Below, piece by piece: positions 23,004-31,411 of a stretch of DNA of 64,000 nucleotides. The first letter of the stretch is position 1. Every line of letters starts with the position of its first letter. Position numbers and translations under genes: made by a program. Under the pieces are notes generated by a model that was not told the DNA's origin, did no database searches, and worked only from the letters and a program-made list of their open reading frames with translations. The stretch covers positions 17,360 to 81,359 of the forward strand of contig JBEBGV010000015.1 in NCBI GenBank assembly GCA_040081265.1, given 5' to 3'. This DNA is from JBEBGV01 sp040081265. GTDB taxonomy: Bacteria > Acidobacteriota > Vicinamibacteria > Vicinamibacterales > UBA2999.

Positions 23004-25550
23004 GTGCCACCGCAAGGAAATTCCTGGTCAGTCGGCGACTACCTCACCCACCGCTTCAATCCGGAACTGGGGATCGGGCGTATTGCGTCCGTTGATGGGC
23101 GAACGCTCATCGTCGAGTTCGGACGGGCGAACACCTCACTGCGCCTCGCCGCTGGTGCCGACGCCCTGGCCAAAGTGGACCTCCGCGCGGGCCGGCCGGT
23201 GCGGATCCTCGCGACACAGGAAGAAACCACCATTGAAGGCAGGCTGCATGGCGGGCAGTTTCGGCTGAAGAACGGAACGGTGGCTGCACCCGACGCGCTG
23301 TGGCCACTCGAGCTCGAGGGCGCGCTTCTCGAGCGGCTGGCTCTGGGCGACATCGATCCTCCGGAGGACTTCGTCACCCGCCTGAACATCCTTCACCTGC
23401 TCCGCCTGCGTGAAGCCGATGGCCTCGGCACCTTTCTCGGCGGCCGGATCCGTCTCTTCCCTCATCAGCTCTACGTCGCGGAACGTGCCACGGGACGTCA
23501 CCCCGTGCGCTGGCTTCTCGCCGACGAAGTCGGCCTCGGCAAGACGATCGAAGCGTCGCTCATCCTCAATCATCTCGTCCACACCGGACGTGCGCAGCGG
23601 TGCCTGGTCGTCGCCCCGGATGCCTTGACCGTCCAGTGGCTTGGCGAACTGTGGAGAAAGTACCACCAGGTCTTCACACTGCTCGACTCTCAGCGGCTGG
23701 CTGATGTGGCGCGCGACTTTGGTGCCGACTTCAATCCGTTCGACCTTCATGCCAGGGCGGTCATCGCACTCGAAATGCTCGTCGAGCGTCCGCAACTCAC
23801 CGAGCAGGCTCTGAGCGCCGGCATAGACCTGCTTGTCGTTGACGAAGCCCAGCACCTGCGCCGGCCTCCGGGTCATCCCGGCGAACCAGGGTGGCGGGCC
23901 GTGGCACCCATCGCCGCCCTTGGACGCAACGTCCTGCTGCTCAGCGCAACGCCGCTCGAGGACGATGTGCACGGTTTTTTTCGCCTGCTCCAACTCCTTC
24001 GTCCTGATGAATTTCCGGAGAACACGAGCTTCGAGGAAAGACTCGCCCGCAATGTGCCGCTGCCTCCCTGCACCAGTTCGACCCGACGCTCAGACATCGG
24101 CGGTCTGCCGCCCCGGGTGGGATACCCAATCGAAAGTCACGAACCTGACGGCTGGCAGAAGGCCGAGGCGGTCGAGCGGATTCTTCGTGCCGTGCCAACC
24201 GGCAATGCGGTCGCCCGGACCCAGAAGGTCGATCGCATCAAGCGCGCACAGGCGTCCGGGGCTGCTCTCCATGCCGTGCTTGGCCCTGACGAGAAGGCAC
24301 TGCGGGAATCGGCACGTGCCATGGACGCTGCCGACCCCCGCGTGCAGTGGTTGGTGGCGCAGGCCCCACGATGGCGCAGCAACGGCGAGAAGACGCTGAT
24401 CTTCGTAGCCCACCGCGAGACGCTCGAAATGGTCCGCACCGCGCTCAGTCATCGCGCGCAAATCGCCAGCGGCGTGTTCCACGAAGAACTGCCACCTGCG
24501 CGTCGCGACACGGAGGTCGCACGCTTCCGTGAACATGATGGCCCGAGCGTGCTCGTCTCCACGGAGTGTGGCGGTGAAGGTCGTAACTTCGAGTTCTGCC
24601 GACGAATTGTCCTCTTTGACCTGCCGTGGCGCCCGTCCACGGTCGAGCAGCGCATCGGCCGGCTCGATCGCATCGGCAGGCGCATTCCCGTCGACATTCT
24701 CTATTTCCGGCCTCCGCGCGGCATTGGCCGAGATGTGGTGAAGCTGTTCGAAGCGCTCGAGGTGTTCAGAGAACCACTGGCGGGACTCGAACCGCAACTG
24801 GCCCACGTCGAGGGCGCACTCGAAGAATTGAGCCTTGATCCGGCCGCAACGCTCGATGACCACCGACTCCAGTCTCTCCTTCGAGATGCCGCCGCAGCCC
24901 GGACTCGGGTCCAGGAGGCGGCCTACCAGCAGTTACACCGGGAGCCCTATCGAGCCGACATGGCGCCGGGCATCCTCGCCCGCGTCCCGGCCGAACTGGA
25001 CGCCCTGAATGAACTGGTGGTTGTCGGGGCATGCGAGGTGCTCGGCATCTCGGTCGAACGGTCGCCGGCGCGGGACATCGTGGCGATCGAACTGGGAAGT
25101 GCTGCGCTCGTCGATGCCCTGCCAGGAGTCCCCGGGGGTTCCTACTTCCGCGGCACGTTCGACCGTGAGACCGCGGTCGAACGTGAGACGCTGGACTTCT
25201 TTGCCTCGGGGCATCCGCTCGTCGAAGGCATCTTTGCCCACTTCGAGGAGAGCCCCGTAGGGCGGGTGGCCCGACTGGAACTCGAAACCGGCGACGAAGA
25301 CAGCGAAGGCCTGGTGGCGATCTACAAGGAAGGCGTCGGCTTCGATGTCGTCGCCTTCGACTCCACGGGGCGGTCCCGACCGGAATGGGCCGCAGCCCTG
25401 CAGCGTCACCCTGTCCCGGTGCACAGGACCACGGAGCACTCCGCCGACCTGGAGTATTGGACCGGTCTGGTGCGTCGCGTCGGGGTTCACCTCGACCCAT
25501 CCCGCCGGCCACACGCTTTGGCCACCGTCATCGTCAGGCCTGAGGTGTAG
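23004..25550 (+). CDS. rapA: RapA-like SWI2/SNF2 ATPase
   Basis: 848 residues. RapA is a Swi2/Snf2 ATPase that recycles RNA polymerase. An N-terminal beta-rich (Tudor/KOW-like) segment (about 10-75) precedes the helicase core: LLADEVGLGKTIEAS (Walker A), LVVAPDALTVQWLGEL, DLLVVDEAQHLR (DEAQ box), LLLSATPLEDD, then TLIFVAHRET, STECGGEGRNFEFC and EQRIGRLDRIGR. The C-terminal part (about 600-848) is family-specific. GTG at 23004 is the start, 43 nt after the preceding stop. A 13-bp hairpin terminator separates it from the convergent DUF1552 gene. Shorter than E. coli RapA (968 residues); a related SNF2 ATPase is the alternative call. Confidence 0.85.
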   Translation: MPPQGNSWSVGDYLTHRFNPELGIGRIASVDGRTLIVEFGRANTSLRLAAGADALAKVDLRAGRPVRILATQEETTIEGRLHGGQFRLKNGTVAAPDALWPLELEGALLERLALGDIDPPEDFVTRLNILHLLRLREADGLGTFLGGRIRLFPHQLYVAERATGRHPVRWLLADEVGLGKTIEASLILNHLVHTGRAQRCLVVAPDALTVQWLGELWRKYHQVFTLLDSQRLADVARDFGADFNPFDLHARAVIALEMLVERPQLTEQALSAGIDLLVVDEAQHLRRPPGHPGEPGWRAVAPIAALGRNVLLLSATPLEDDVHGFFRLLQLLRPDEFPENTSFEERLARNVPLPPCTSSTRRSDIGGLPPRVGYPIESHEPDGWQKAEAVERILRAVPTGNAVARTQKVDRIKRAQASGAALHAVLGPDEKALRESARAMDAADPRVQWLVAQAPRWRSNGEKTLIFVAHRETLEMVRTALSHRAQIASGVFHEELPPARRDTEVARFREHDGPSVLVSTECGGEGRNFEFCRRIVLFDLPWRPSTVEQRIGRLDRIGRRIPVDILYFRPPRGIGRDVVKLFEALEVFREPLAGLEPQLAHVEGALEELSLDPAATLDDHRLQSLLRDAAAARTRVQEAAYQQLHREPYRADMAPGILARVPAELDALNELVVVGACEVLGISVERSPARDIVAIELGSAALVDALPGVPGGSYFRGTFDRETAVERETLDFFASGHPLVEGIFAHFEESPVGRVARLELETGDEDSEGLVAIYKEGVGFDVVAFDSTGRSRPEWAAALQRHPVPVHRTTEHSADLEYWTGLVRRVGVHLDPSRRPHALATVIVRPEV

Positions 25551-25576
25551 GCACGCTCGCTGTTTGCCGTACGTAG

Positions 25577-25605
25577 AAAGGGCCGCCTGAGTCAGGCGGC
25601 CCTTT
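25577..25605. terminator. Bidirectional intrinsic terminator
   Basis: AAAGGGCCGCCTG/CAGGCGGCCCTTT, a perfect 13-bp stem with loop AGT, between the convergent rapA and DUF1552 genes. The A/T ends of the stem supply U-tracts in both directions. Confidence 0.9.
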
Positions 25606-25626
25606 CCATTTGGAAACCGCGTCGAA

Positions 25627-26949
25627 CTAGACCAGCGTGATCTTGCCGGTGCTGGTGCCCATCTTGTCCATTTCGACGCCGAACGCCTCGCCCATACCCA
25701 GGAGCAGGTTGGCCGTCGGCTCTTCCTTCTCCACCGCGATGTGCGTGTTGCCCTTGACGCGACCACCGGCCTTGCCGAGGACCAGCGCCGGCGGGTTCTT
25801 GCGATCGTGCACGTTGCCGTTGCTCATGCCGCTGCCGAAGTAGAACAAGCAGTTGTCGAGGATATTGCCCGATCCATCGGGTGTGTCCTTGAGCTTCTGC
25901 GCGAACTCGGCCAGCTTGGCAATCTGATAGGTGCCGATCTTGGCGTACTTGGCCAGCGTCTCCGGGTTGTTGGCGTGGTGCGAGATGCTGTGGTGGGCTT
26001 CCGGCACGCCGATGTGCGCGTAGCTCCGGCTGCTCGCCTCGTGACCAAGCAGGAAGGTGAACACGCGGCTGATGTCGCCCTGGAACGCGACGCGCATCAG
26101 GTCGTAGGTCACCGTCATGTGGTCGTCGAAGAGTTCGGGGATGCCGAGCGGCGCATCCGCGTTCTCGACGTTGCCGAGACGGGTTTCCATGCGGGTGAGC
26201 TGCGCCTCGACGTCACGGATGTTGGTGAGGTACTCGTCGAGGATGCGGTTGTCTGACGGACCAAGGCCCTTCTTCAGCTTGGCGGTCTCCTCGAGCACGG
26301 AGTCGAGCATGCTCTGCTTCTGCTTGAGGTTCGCGTTGCGCTGCTGGGTCGTGCCTACTTCGCCGAACATGCGCTCGAAGGTCACGCGGGGGTTCACGCC
26401 CACCGGCAGCGGTGAGGTGTCGTCGCGCCATGAGAGGGTGTTGAAGAACGCACACGGGAAGCCGTCGCATGCGCCGGCTGAGGTGCCCATGTCCTCGGTG
26501 CCGACTTCAATCGACTTGAGCGGTGTGTCACCGGCAATCTTGTCGGCGATGTGCTGGTCGATCGTCTTCTTCGACACGAGCTGCGTGAAGTCGCCGCCCT
26601 TACCCACGGGGCCCGTGCCGTTGAGGAACGCGGCGCTGGCGCCCAGGTGCACCGAGCCCTGCGGCGCGGTCATCTTGCTGACCGTGGTGACGTAGTCCTT
26701 CATGCCCGCGAGCGGCTGCATGACGCGCTTCAACTCGAAGTCTGACCCGGTCGTATCCGGGTGCCAGTACTCGGGGAAGATCCCGTTCGGGATATACATC
26801 GCCGCGAAGCGCAGCGGCCGATTCGCTGCGGTGCGTGCCTGGGCGGTCAACGCGGGCACCATCGCATCGAGGAAGGGAAGCGCCACCGTGGCCCCGAACG
26901 TTCCCACCAGGAACGTGCGCCGTGAGAGATGTTTTTTGGTAATGAACAT
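25627..26949 (-). CDS. DUF1552 secreted protein
   Basis: 440 residues. A Tat-type signal (SRRTFLVGTFGATVALPFLDAMVPA) is followed by family segments RPLRFAAMYIPNGIFPEYWHP, HLGASAAFLNG, IDQHIADKIAG, SIEVGTED and LGHEASSRSYAHIGVPEAHHSISHH. DUF1552 genes are nearly always next to PSCyt/DUF1592 cytochrome-like genes in Planctomycetes and Acidobacteriota, as here; the biochemical role is not established. The His-rich HHSISHHANNPE segment suggests metal binding. It is the last gene of a three-gene operon, 11 nt after the DUF1592 gene. Confidence 0.88.
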   Translation of the reverse strand: MFITKKHLSRRTFLVGTFGATVALPFLDAMVPALTAQARTAANRPLRFAAMYIPNGIFPEYWHPDTTGSDFELKRVMQPLAGMKDYVTTVSKMTAPQGSVHLGASAAFLNGTGPVGKGGDFTQLVSKKTIDQHIADKIAGDTPLKSIEVGTEDMGTSAGACDGFPCAFFNTLSWRDDTSPLPVGVNPRVTFERMFGEVGTTQQRNANLKQKQSMLDSVLEETAKLKKGLGPSDNRILDEYLTNIRDVEAQLTRMETRLGNVENADAPLGIPELFDDHMTVTYDLMRVAFQGDISRVFTFLLGHEASSRSYAHIGVPEAHHSISHHANNPETLAKYAKIGTYQIAKLAEFAQKLKDTPDGSGNILDNCLFYFGSGMSNGNVHDRKNPPALVLGKAGGRVKGNTHIAVEKEEPTANLLLGMGEAFGVEMDKMGTSTGKITLV

Positions 26950-26960
26950 GGCTACTCCAG

Positions 26961-29504
26961 TCAGTTAGCTGCGATGCGTTGCTCAGTTGACGGCGCGGGC
27001 TTCGTTCTCATCTGGAACGGCGCACTTTCGACGATGCCCTGAATGACACTCAAGAACCGGTAGTCGTTAGCCCCGGCTTTTCTGACGATGCTGCGGATGA
27101 CCGGCTTATCGATGGGTTCGAGTCCCCGACCGAGCGCGTAGGTCAGCATACGCTCGGTGACATTGCCTACAAAGACCTCCGGACGGGCCACGAGCCAGTT
27201 CCGCAGGGCGACAGGTCCGTTGATCTCAGTGCCGTCCTGGAGGACGCCTGAGGTATCGACCGCAGCGGCACCATCTTGCGTCCGCCACTGGCCGGCTGCG
27301 TCGAAGTTCTCGAGCGCGAAGCCGAGCGGGTCAATCGATCGGTGGCACGACGCGCACACCGGGTTGCGGCGGTGTGACTCGACGCGCTCACGCGTGGTCG
27401 CCGGGCGTGTAGCCGACACCGGCGCGCTCTGGTCGAGCGGCGGTACTGATGGAGGCGGCACCGGCGCCGGCAGGCCCATCAGGGCGGTCAGGATGAACTT
27501 GCCACGAATGGTCGGCGAGGTGCGAGTGGCGACCGACGTGACCGCCAGCAGGCTGCCCTGGCCGAGCAGGCCACGACGATTCTGGTCAGCCAGTTCGACC
27601 CGCCGGAAGCGCTCCCCGTAGACGCCTTTGACACCGTAATGCTTGGCCAGGCGTTCGTTGAGGAACGTGTAGTTGGCGTCGAGGAGGCGGAGGACGCTCT
27701 GGTTGTCGCGGACGACGCTGGCAAAGAACATCTCCGTCTCACGGCGGAAGCCCTTGCGGATGTTGTCGTCGAAGTGCGGGAAGAGCAGCAGGTCGGGCAC
27801 GACCTTGCTCTCAAGGTTGCGCAGCGTCAGCCACTGGCCGGTGAACGCGTCCATGAAGGAATCGGCGCGATCGTCGGCCACCATGCGCTTCACCTGTGCC
27901 GCCAGCACGCCCGGGCTGCGCAGCTGTCCGGCAATCGCCAGGTTCAGCAGCTGATCGTCCGGAATGCTGTTCCACAGGAAGAACGAGAGACGCGAAGCCA
28001 GCTCGAGGTCGGTGATGCGGTGCGCGGCACCGGCCACAACCGTCTCCGGGTCGCGTTCGACGCGATAGAGGAAGGAGGGGCTCGCGAGCACGCGCGCCAC
28101 GGCGACGCGGATGCCGGCGTCGAAGTCGCCACCGCTCTTGCGCGTATCCGCGAAGAACGAGAGTGGCGCTGCCAGGTCGGTCGCCGTGACCGGGCGACGG
28201 TAGGCGCGCTTGGCCAGCGTGGAGATGATCCGCTCGGCGCAGGCAGCCTCGTCGGCTGCGCCGGTGGGCTTACAGACAAACAGCCGCTGACGGCTGGCGG
28301 TATTGCTGATGCCCTTCACGTTGTAGGGGCCGTCGATGTTGACGGTGCGCAGCTTCGGCCAGCCACCCACGAAGTGGACTTCCTGACTCTCGCGCCGCGC
28401 CGGCTCCCAGACGGCCTGTTCCTGACCCGCCTGATCCTTCCAGGTGAAGCCCACGTCGTGCGGACCCGCGGTCACGAACACGCGCGCGCTCATGCGACCA
28501 TCGATCACCGGACGCGTGCGCGTGATGTCGTCGCCGTTGACCTTGTGATCCTGTTCACCACCGATCGGCGCCGTGTAGACCTCCTCGCCATCGATGGTGA
28601 TGATGAACTCGCGTGGCTTCTCGGCACCTTCGACACCGACATAGCCCTCGATGACGGCCCAGAGGAGGCGACCCGTCAACTGATACTCCGCATCGGCCGG
28701 GAAGTTGTAGCGCACCAGCGCCCCGCCGCGCGTGCCGAGCGGCAGCCCCTCGAGATGCTCGTTCTGCGAGTGTTCGAGACTGATCGGGAACGTCGTCGTC
28801 CCCGCCGTGGCGTCCTTGTTGCCCACCGCCTCGTTGCTGATCTTGATGGCAGCCGCGAGATAGCGTTCAAGGAGCAGCGGTGATGTCTTCAGCGCCGCCG
28901 CGATGTTGTCGAAACCGAAGTCACCACCATCGCTCGGCAGCATGTCGGTGGCGTTGAAATCTACCGCCAGCAGGTCGCGAATCGCGTTCTGATACTCGAC
29001 ACGGTTCAGGCGATGCACCACGAACTGCCCGGGGTTATTCGCGCGGGCTGCTGCCTGATCAAGCTGGCTCGCCACGTAGCCACGCAAGGAGTTCAGCGCA
29101 GCAGGCTCGGGATGCGGCACGCCCTGCGGCGGCATCGCGCCGACGCCCAGCTTCAGCAGCACCCGTTCCCACGTGCGCGCATCACGCGCCACGTTGTTCA
29201 TGTCCACGCCATCCAGCCGCATCGGATCCGCAGCCGGCGTGCTCGTGCGGGCGTTGTGGCAGGTGACACAGTACTTGTCCACCAGCGCCTGGTGCTCAGC
29301 CGGTGTGCCGAGACTGGCCGAAGCCGCACCCTGGCGCGCGGCGACAGGCGCGACGACGGGACGCGCCGCCTGCGCGGCCGGTGCCGAAGCCTGCGCACGT
29401 TGGGCCACGGGAGCCGCGGGCGCGGTCTGAGGCGCCCGCTGGGCCAGGACCACCACGCCCACCGACACCCACGCGAACGCGGCGATTAAAAGAAGCTTCT
29501 TCAT
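26961..29504 (-). CDS. PSCyt/DUF1592-family cytochrome-c-like protein
   Basis: 847 residues, exported. Signal peptide, then an Ala/Pro-rich linker. A planctomycete-type cytochrome c domain has CVTCH (about 79-83) and MRLDGVDMNNV. The DUF1587-DUF1595-DUF1592-DUF1588-DUF1585 series is visible: VHRLNRVEYQNAIRDLLA, AYRRPVTATDL, ASRLSFFLWNSIPDD, FLNERLAKHYGVKG, RRGLLGQGS, then CASCHRSIDPLGFALENFD with a second CxxCH and MLTYALGRGLEP. Likely a periplasmic multi-domain haem protein; the electron or substrate partner is unknown. Its start is 2 nt after the stop of the ankyrin gene, and the DUF1552 gene follows. Confidence 0.9.
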   Translation of the reverse strand: MKKLLLIAAFAWVSVGVVVLAQRAPQTAPAAPVAQRAQASAPAAQAARPVVAPVAARQGAASASLGTPAEHQALVDKYCVTCHNARTSTPAADPMRLDGVDMNNVARDARTWERVLLKLGVGAMPPQGVPHPEPAALNSLRGYVASQLDQAAARANNPGQFVVHRLNRVEYQNAIRDLLAVDFNATDMLPSDGGDFGFDNIAAALKTSPLLLERYLAAAIKISNEAVGNKDATAGTTTFPISLEHSQNEHLEGLPLGTRGGALVRYNFPADAEYQLTGRLLWAVIEGYVGVEGAEKPREFIITIDGEEVYTAPIGGEQDHKVNGDDITRTRPVIDGRMSARVFVTAGPHDVGFTWKDQAGQEQAVWEPARRESQEVHFVGGWPKLRTVNIDGPYNVKGISNTASRQRLFVCKPTGAADEAACAERIISTLAKRAYRRPVTATDLAAPLSFFADTRKSGGDFDAGIRVAVARVLASPSFLYRVERDPETVVAGAAHRITDLELASRLSFFLWNSIPDDQLLNLAIAGQLRSPGVLAAQVKRMVADDRADSFMDAFTGQWLTLRNLESKVVPDLLLFPHFDDNIRKGFRRETEMFFASVVRDNQSVLRLLDANYTFLNERLAKHYGVKGVYGERFRRVELADQNRRGLLGQGSLLAVTSVATRTSPTIRGKFILTALMGLPAPVPPPSVPPLDQSAPVSATRPATTRERVESHRRNPVCASCHRSIDPLGFALENFDAAGQWRTQDGAAAVDTSGVLQDGTEINGPVALRNWLVARPEVFVGNVTERMLTYALGRGLEPIDKPVIRSIVRKAGANDYRFLSVIQGIVESAPFQMRTKPAPSTEQRIAAN

Positions 29505-29506
29505 GA

Positions 29507-31177
29507 CTATTGCGCCCCCGCCGCCGGCGCCCTGTTCGCAGTCGGCACCTCGAACGCGGGCTTACCAAACTGCTCATCAGTCCATGCCGGCCAGCCGAGC
29601 AGCTCACGCATCAAGGCCACGGTGTTCTTCGCCGTCTTGACCTCCGGAATCGGCGTGCCGGCATTCATCGCCTGCAGCACCTCTGGCGGAGGACCCGTGC
29701 GCTTCTTCTCGGTCTCCCACGAATCCTCGGCAATATCTATCGGCGTCTGGCCGTTCCAGTTGTACAGCCCGAGGTTGGCGCCGTTCTTCGCCAGCACCTT
29801 GATCATGTCGAGGTCGTTGCGCTGAACCGCCTGATGCAGCGCCGTGTTGCCATCGTCTTCCAGCTGGAAGTTGGCGTCGGCACCCGACTTGACGAGCAAT
29901 TCAACGGCTTCTGCCGGAGCACGGCTGCCAGCCTCGCGCCACACCGGCTTGTCGATTCGCCCGAAGCCGGGACCGCCACCAAACGATGCCCCGCGACCAC
30001 CTACCGCCGCGGCCATCAGGGCCGAGCGTCCGAGGTTGCCACCACGTCCGCCAGCCGGCGGCGCCGAGGGCATCCACTTCAAGTCCGACTTCGGGAGCAG
30101 CACCTTCAGCGCTTCCACGTCCGCCGCCACCGACGCCCGGTAGAACGCCGACGCGTTGTGGTTATCGCCGCAGCACATCGAAATCGAGTGCAGCTGACCC
30201 TGGAACGCCTTGTTTGGATCCGCGCCCATGGCGAGCAGCCGCTTCATCAAGTCCATCGTCGTCGACTTGTTCGGGTGATCCCAGCGCAGGAGTCCGCCGT
30301 CACGTGCGCGCATGTCGGTCGTGCCGTCGTGCTGGTCCACCGCGAAGTAGAGCGACCCGTCGTTGGGATTGGCACCGAGGTCGAGCAGCAGGTTCGCCAT
30401 GTCCAGACGATCGTTGGCGATGGCAATCATCGTCGCCGAGGCGTTGTCTCCGTTGAGGGCATTGAGGTCAGCACCGGCCTTGGCCAGCGTGCGGACGACT
30501 TCTTCCTGGCCGTTACGCGCCGCCCACATCAGCGCGGTGAACCCGCCTGAGGGGTGATCGGCATGCCGCCGGTCCGTGATTGCTGTCTTGCGCGCCTGCA
30601 TGTTCGGCTTGGCGCCGGCCTCGAGCAGCGCGCTGACCACCTCGGCGTGCCCTTCGCCAGCGGCCCACATCAGCGCCGTCTGTTCCTGATTGGCATCGAC
30701 GCCGTTGACGTCCGCTCCCTTGGCGAGCAAGAGGCGCACGGCATCGACGCGCCCTGCACGCGCAGCGGCCATGAGCGGCGTCTCGCCGTCTTCATGGGTC
30801 AACTTGGAGTCGGCGCCAGCCTTGAGCAGCGCTTCAAGAACGGGCATGTCGCCGGTGCGGCTCGCCTGAAGCAGCGGCGTCACGCCGTAGCGGTTGGCCT
30901 GGTCGACCTTGGCGCCCGCCGCGATCAGCGAACGCACCATCTCAATGTCAGAGTTATAGACGGCCCACAACAGCGCCGTTGATCCATCGGTGGCCGGCGT
31001 GTTGACGTTTGCGCCCCCCGCCACCAATCTTCGAACCGCTGCGCGATCACCGGCCTTTGCGGCCGCTGAAATCGGGCTCTGTGCAGACGGAACCGCGGGG
31101 CGTAGAAGAGCCATCACGGCCACTACACACAGCCATCCCAGTCCCTGTCGCATGCGTACGGTGCTCACCCAGTTCAT
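29507..31177 (-). CDS. Secreted ankyrin-repeat protein
   Basis: About 556 residues. A signal peptide (LGWLCVVAVMALLRPAVPSAQ) is followed by about ten ankyrin repeats, from AAKAGDRAAVRRLVAGGANVN, through DGSTALLWAVYNSDIEMVRSL, GVTPLLQASRTGDM and GETPLMAAARAGRVDAV, to NTALHQAVQRNDLDMIKVL. A Gly-rich, non-repeat stretch (PPAGGRGGNLG) interrupts the array at about residues 380-420. ATG at 31177 is favoured by GAGGG 7 nt upstream over the ATG at 31195. It is the first gene of the ankyrin - DUF1592 - DUF1552 operon, which suggests it is a periplasmic scaffold for the cytochrome-like partner. Confidence 0.87.
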   Translation of the reverse strand: MNWVSTVRMRQGLGWLCVVAVMALLRPAVPSAQSPISAAAKAGDRAAVRRLVAGGANVNTPATDGSTALLWAVYNSDIEMVRSLIAAGAKVDQANRYGVTPLLQASRTGDMPVLEALLKAGADSKLTHEDGETPLMAAARAGRVDAVRLLLAKGADVNGVDANQEQTALMWAAGEGHAEVVSALLEAGAKPNMQARKTAITDRRHADHPSGGFTALMWAARNGQEEVVRTLAKAGADLNALNGDNASATMIAIANDRLDMANLLLDLGANPNDGSLYFAVDQHDGTTDMRARDGGLLRWDHPNKSTTMDLMKRLLAMGADPNKAFQGQLHSISMCCGDNHNASAFYRASVAADVEALKVLLPKSDLKWMPSAPPAGGRGGNLGRSALMAAAVGGRGASFGGGPGFGRIDKPVWREAGSRAPAEAVELLVKSGADANFQLEDDGNTALHQAVQRNDLDMIKVLAKNGANLGLYNWNGQTPIDIAEDSWETEKKRTGPPPEVLQAMNAGTPIPEVKTAKNTVALMRELLGWPAWTDEQFGKPAFEVPTANRAPAAGAQ

Positions 31178-31281
31178 GGCCAGTCCCTCGCTCAATCGGC
31201 TAAGACAACGATCACACGGGGCAATACCGTCCGCCCCGACTCCAATGGTCCCAGGGGCCCGAGCTCACACAATCGGCAGAA

Positions 31282-31300
31282 TGTGTCGGTTTCCGACACA
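31282..31300. promoter_or_regulatory. Perfect inverted repeat, candidate operator
   Basis: TGTGTCGG-TTT-CCGACACA, 8-bp arms with a 3-nt spacer, about 105 nt upstream of the ankyrin operon start. The adjoining 31350-31410 stretch is unusually A/T-rich for this window. It is probably a transcription-factor site; the factor is unknown. Confidence 0.5.
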
Positions 31301-31411
31301 CGCGTAGGCCTGTCGCACGAGTGCCGGAAATAGTAACGCCGCTGGCAAGCGCATTCCAGATCTATTTACAAAAATTTACCAGTATTCGCCTTATCTTCGT
31401 TTTTTGAAGCC

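Noticed and set aside
27639..28883. Plus-strand open frame of 414 codons
   Set aside because: Antisense to the PSCyt/DUF1592 gene, whose domain motifs are unmistakable.
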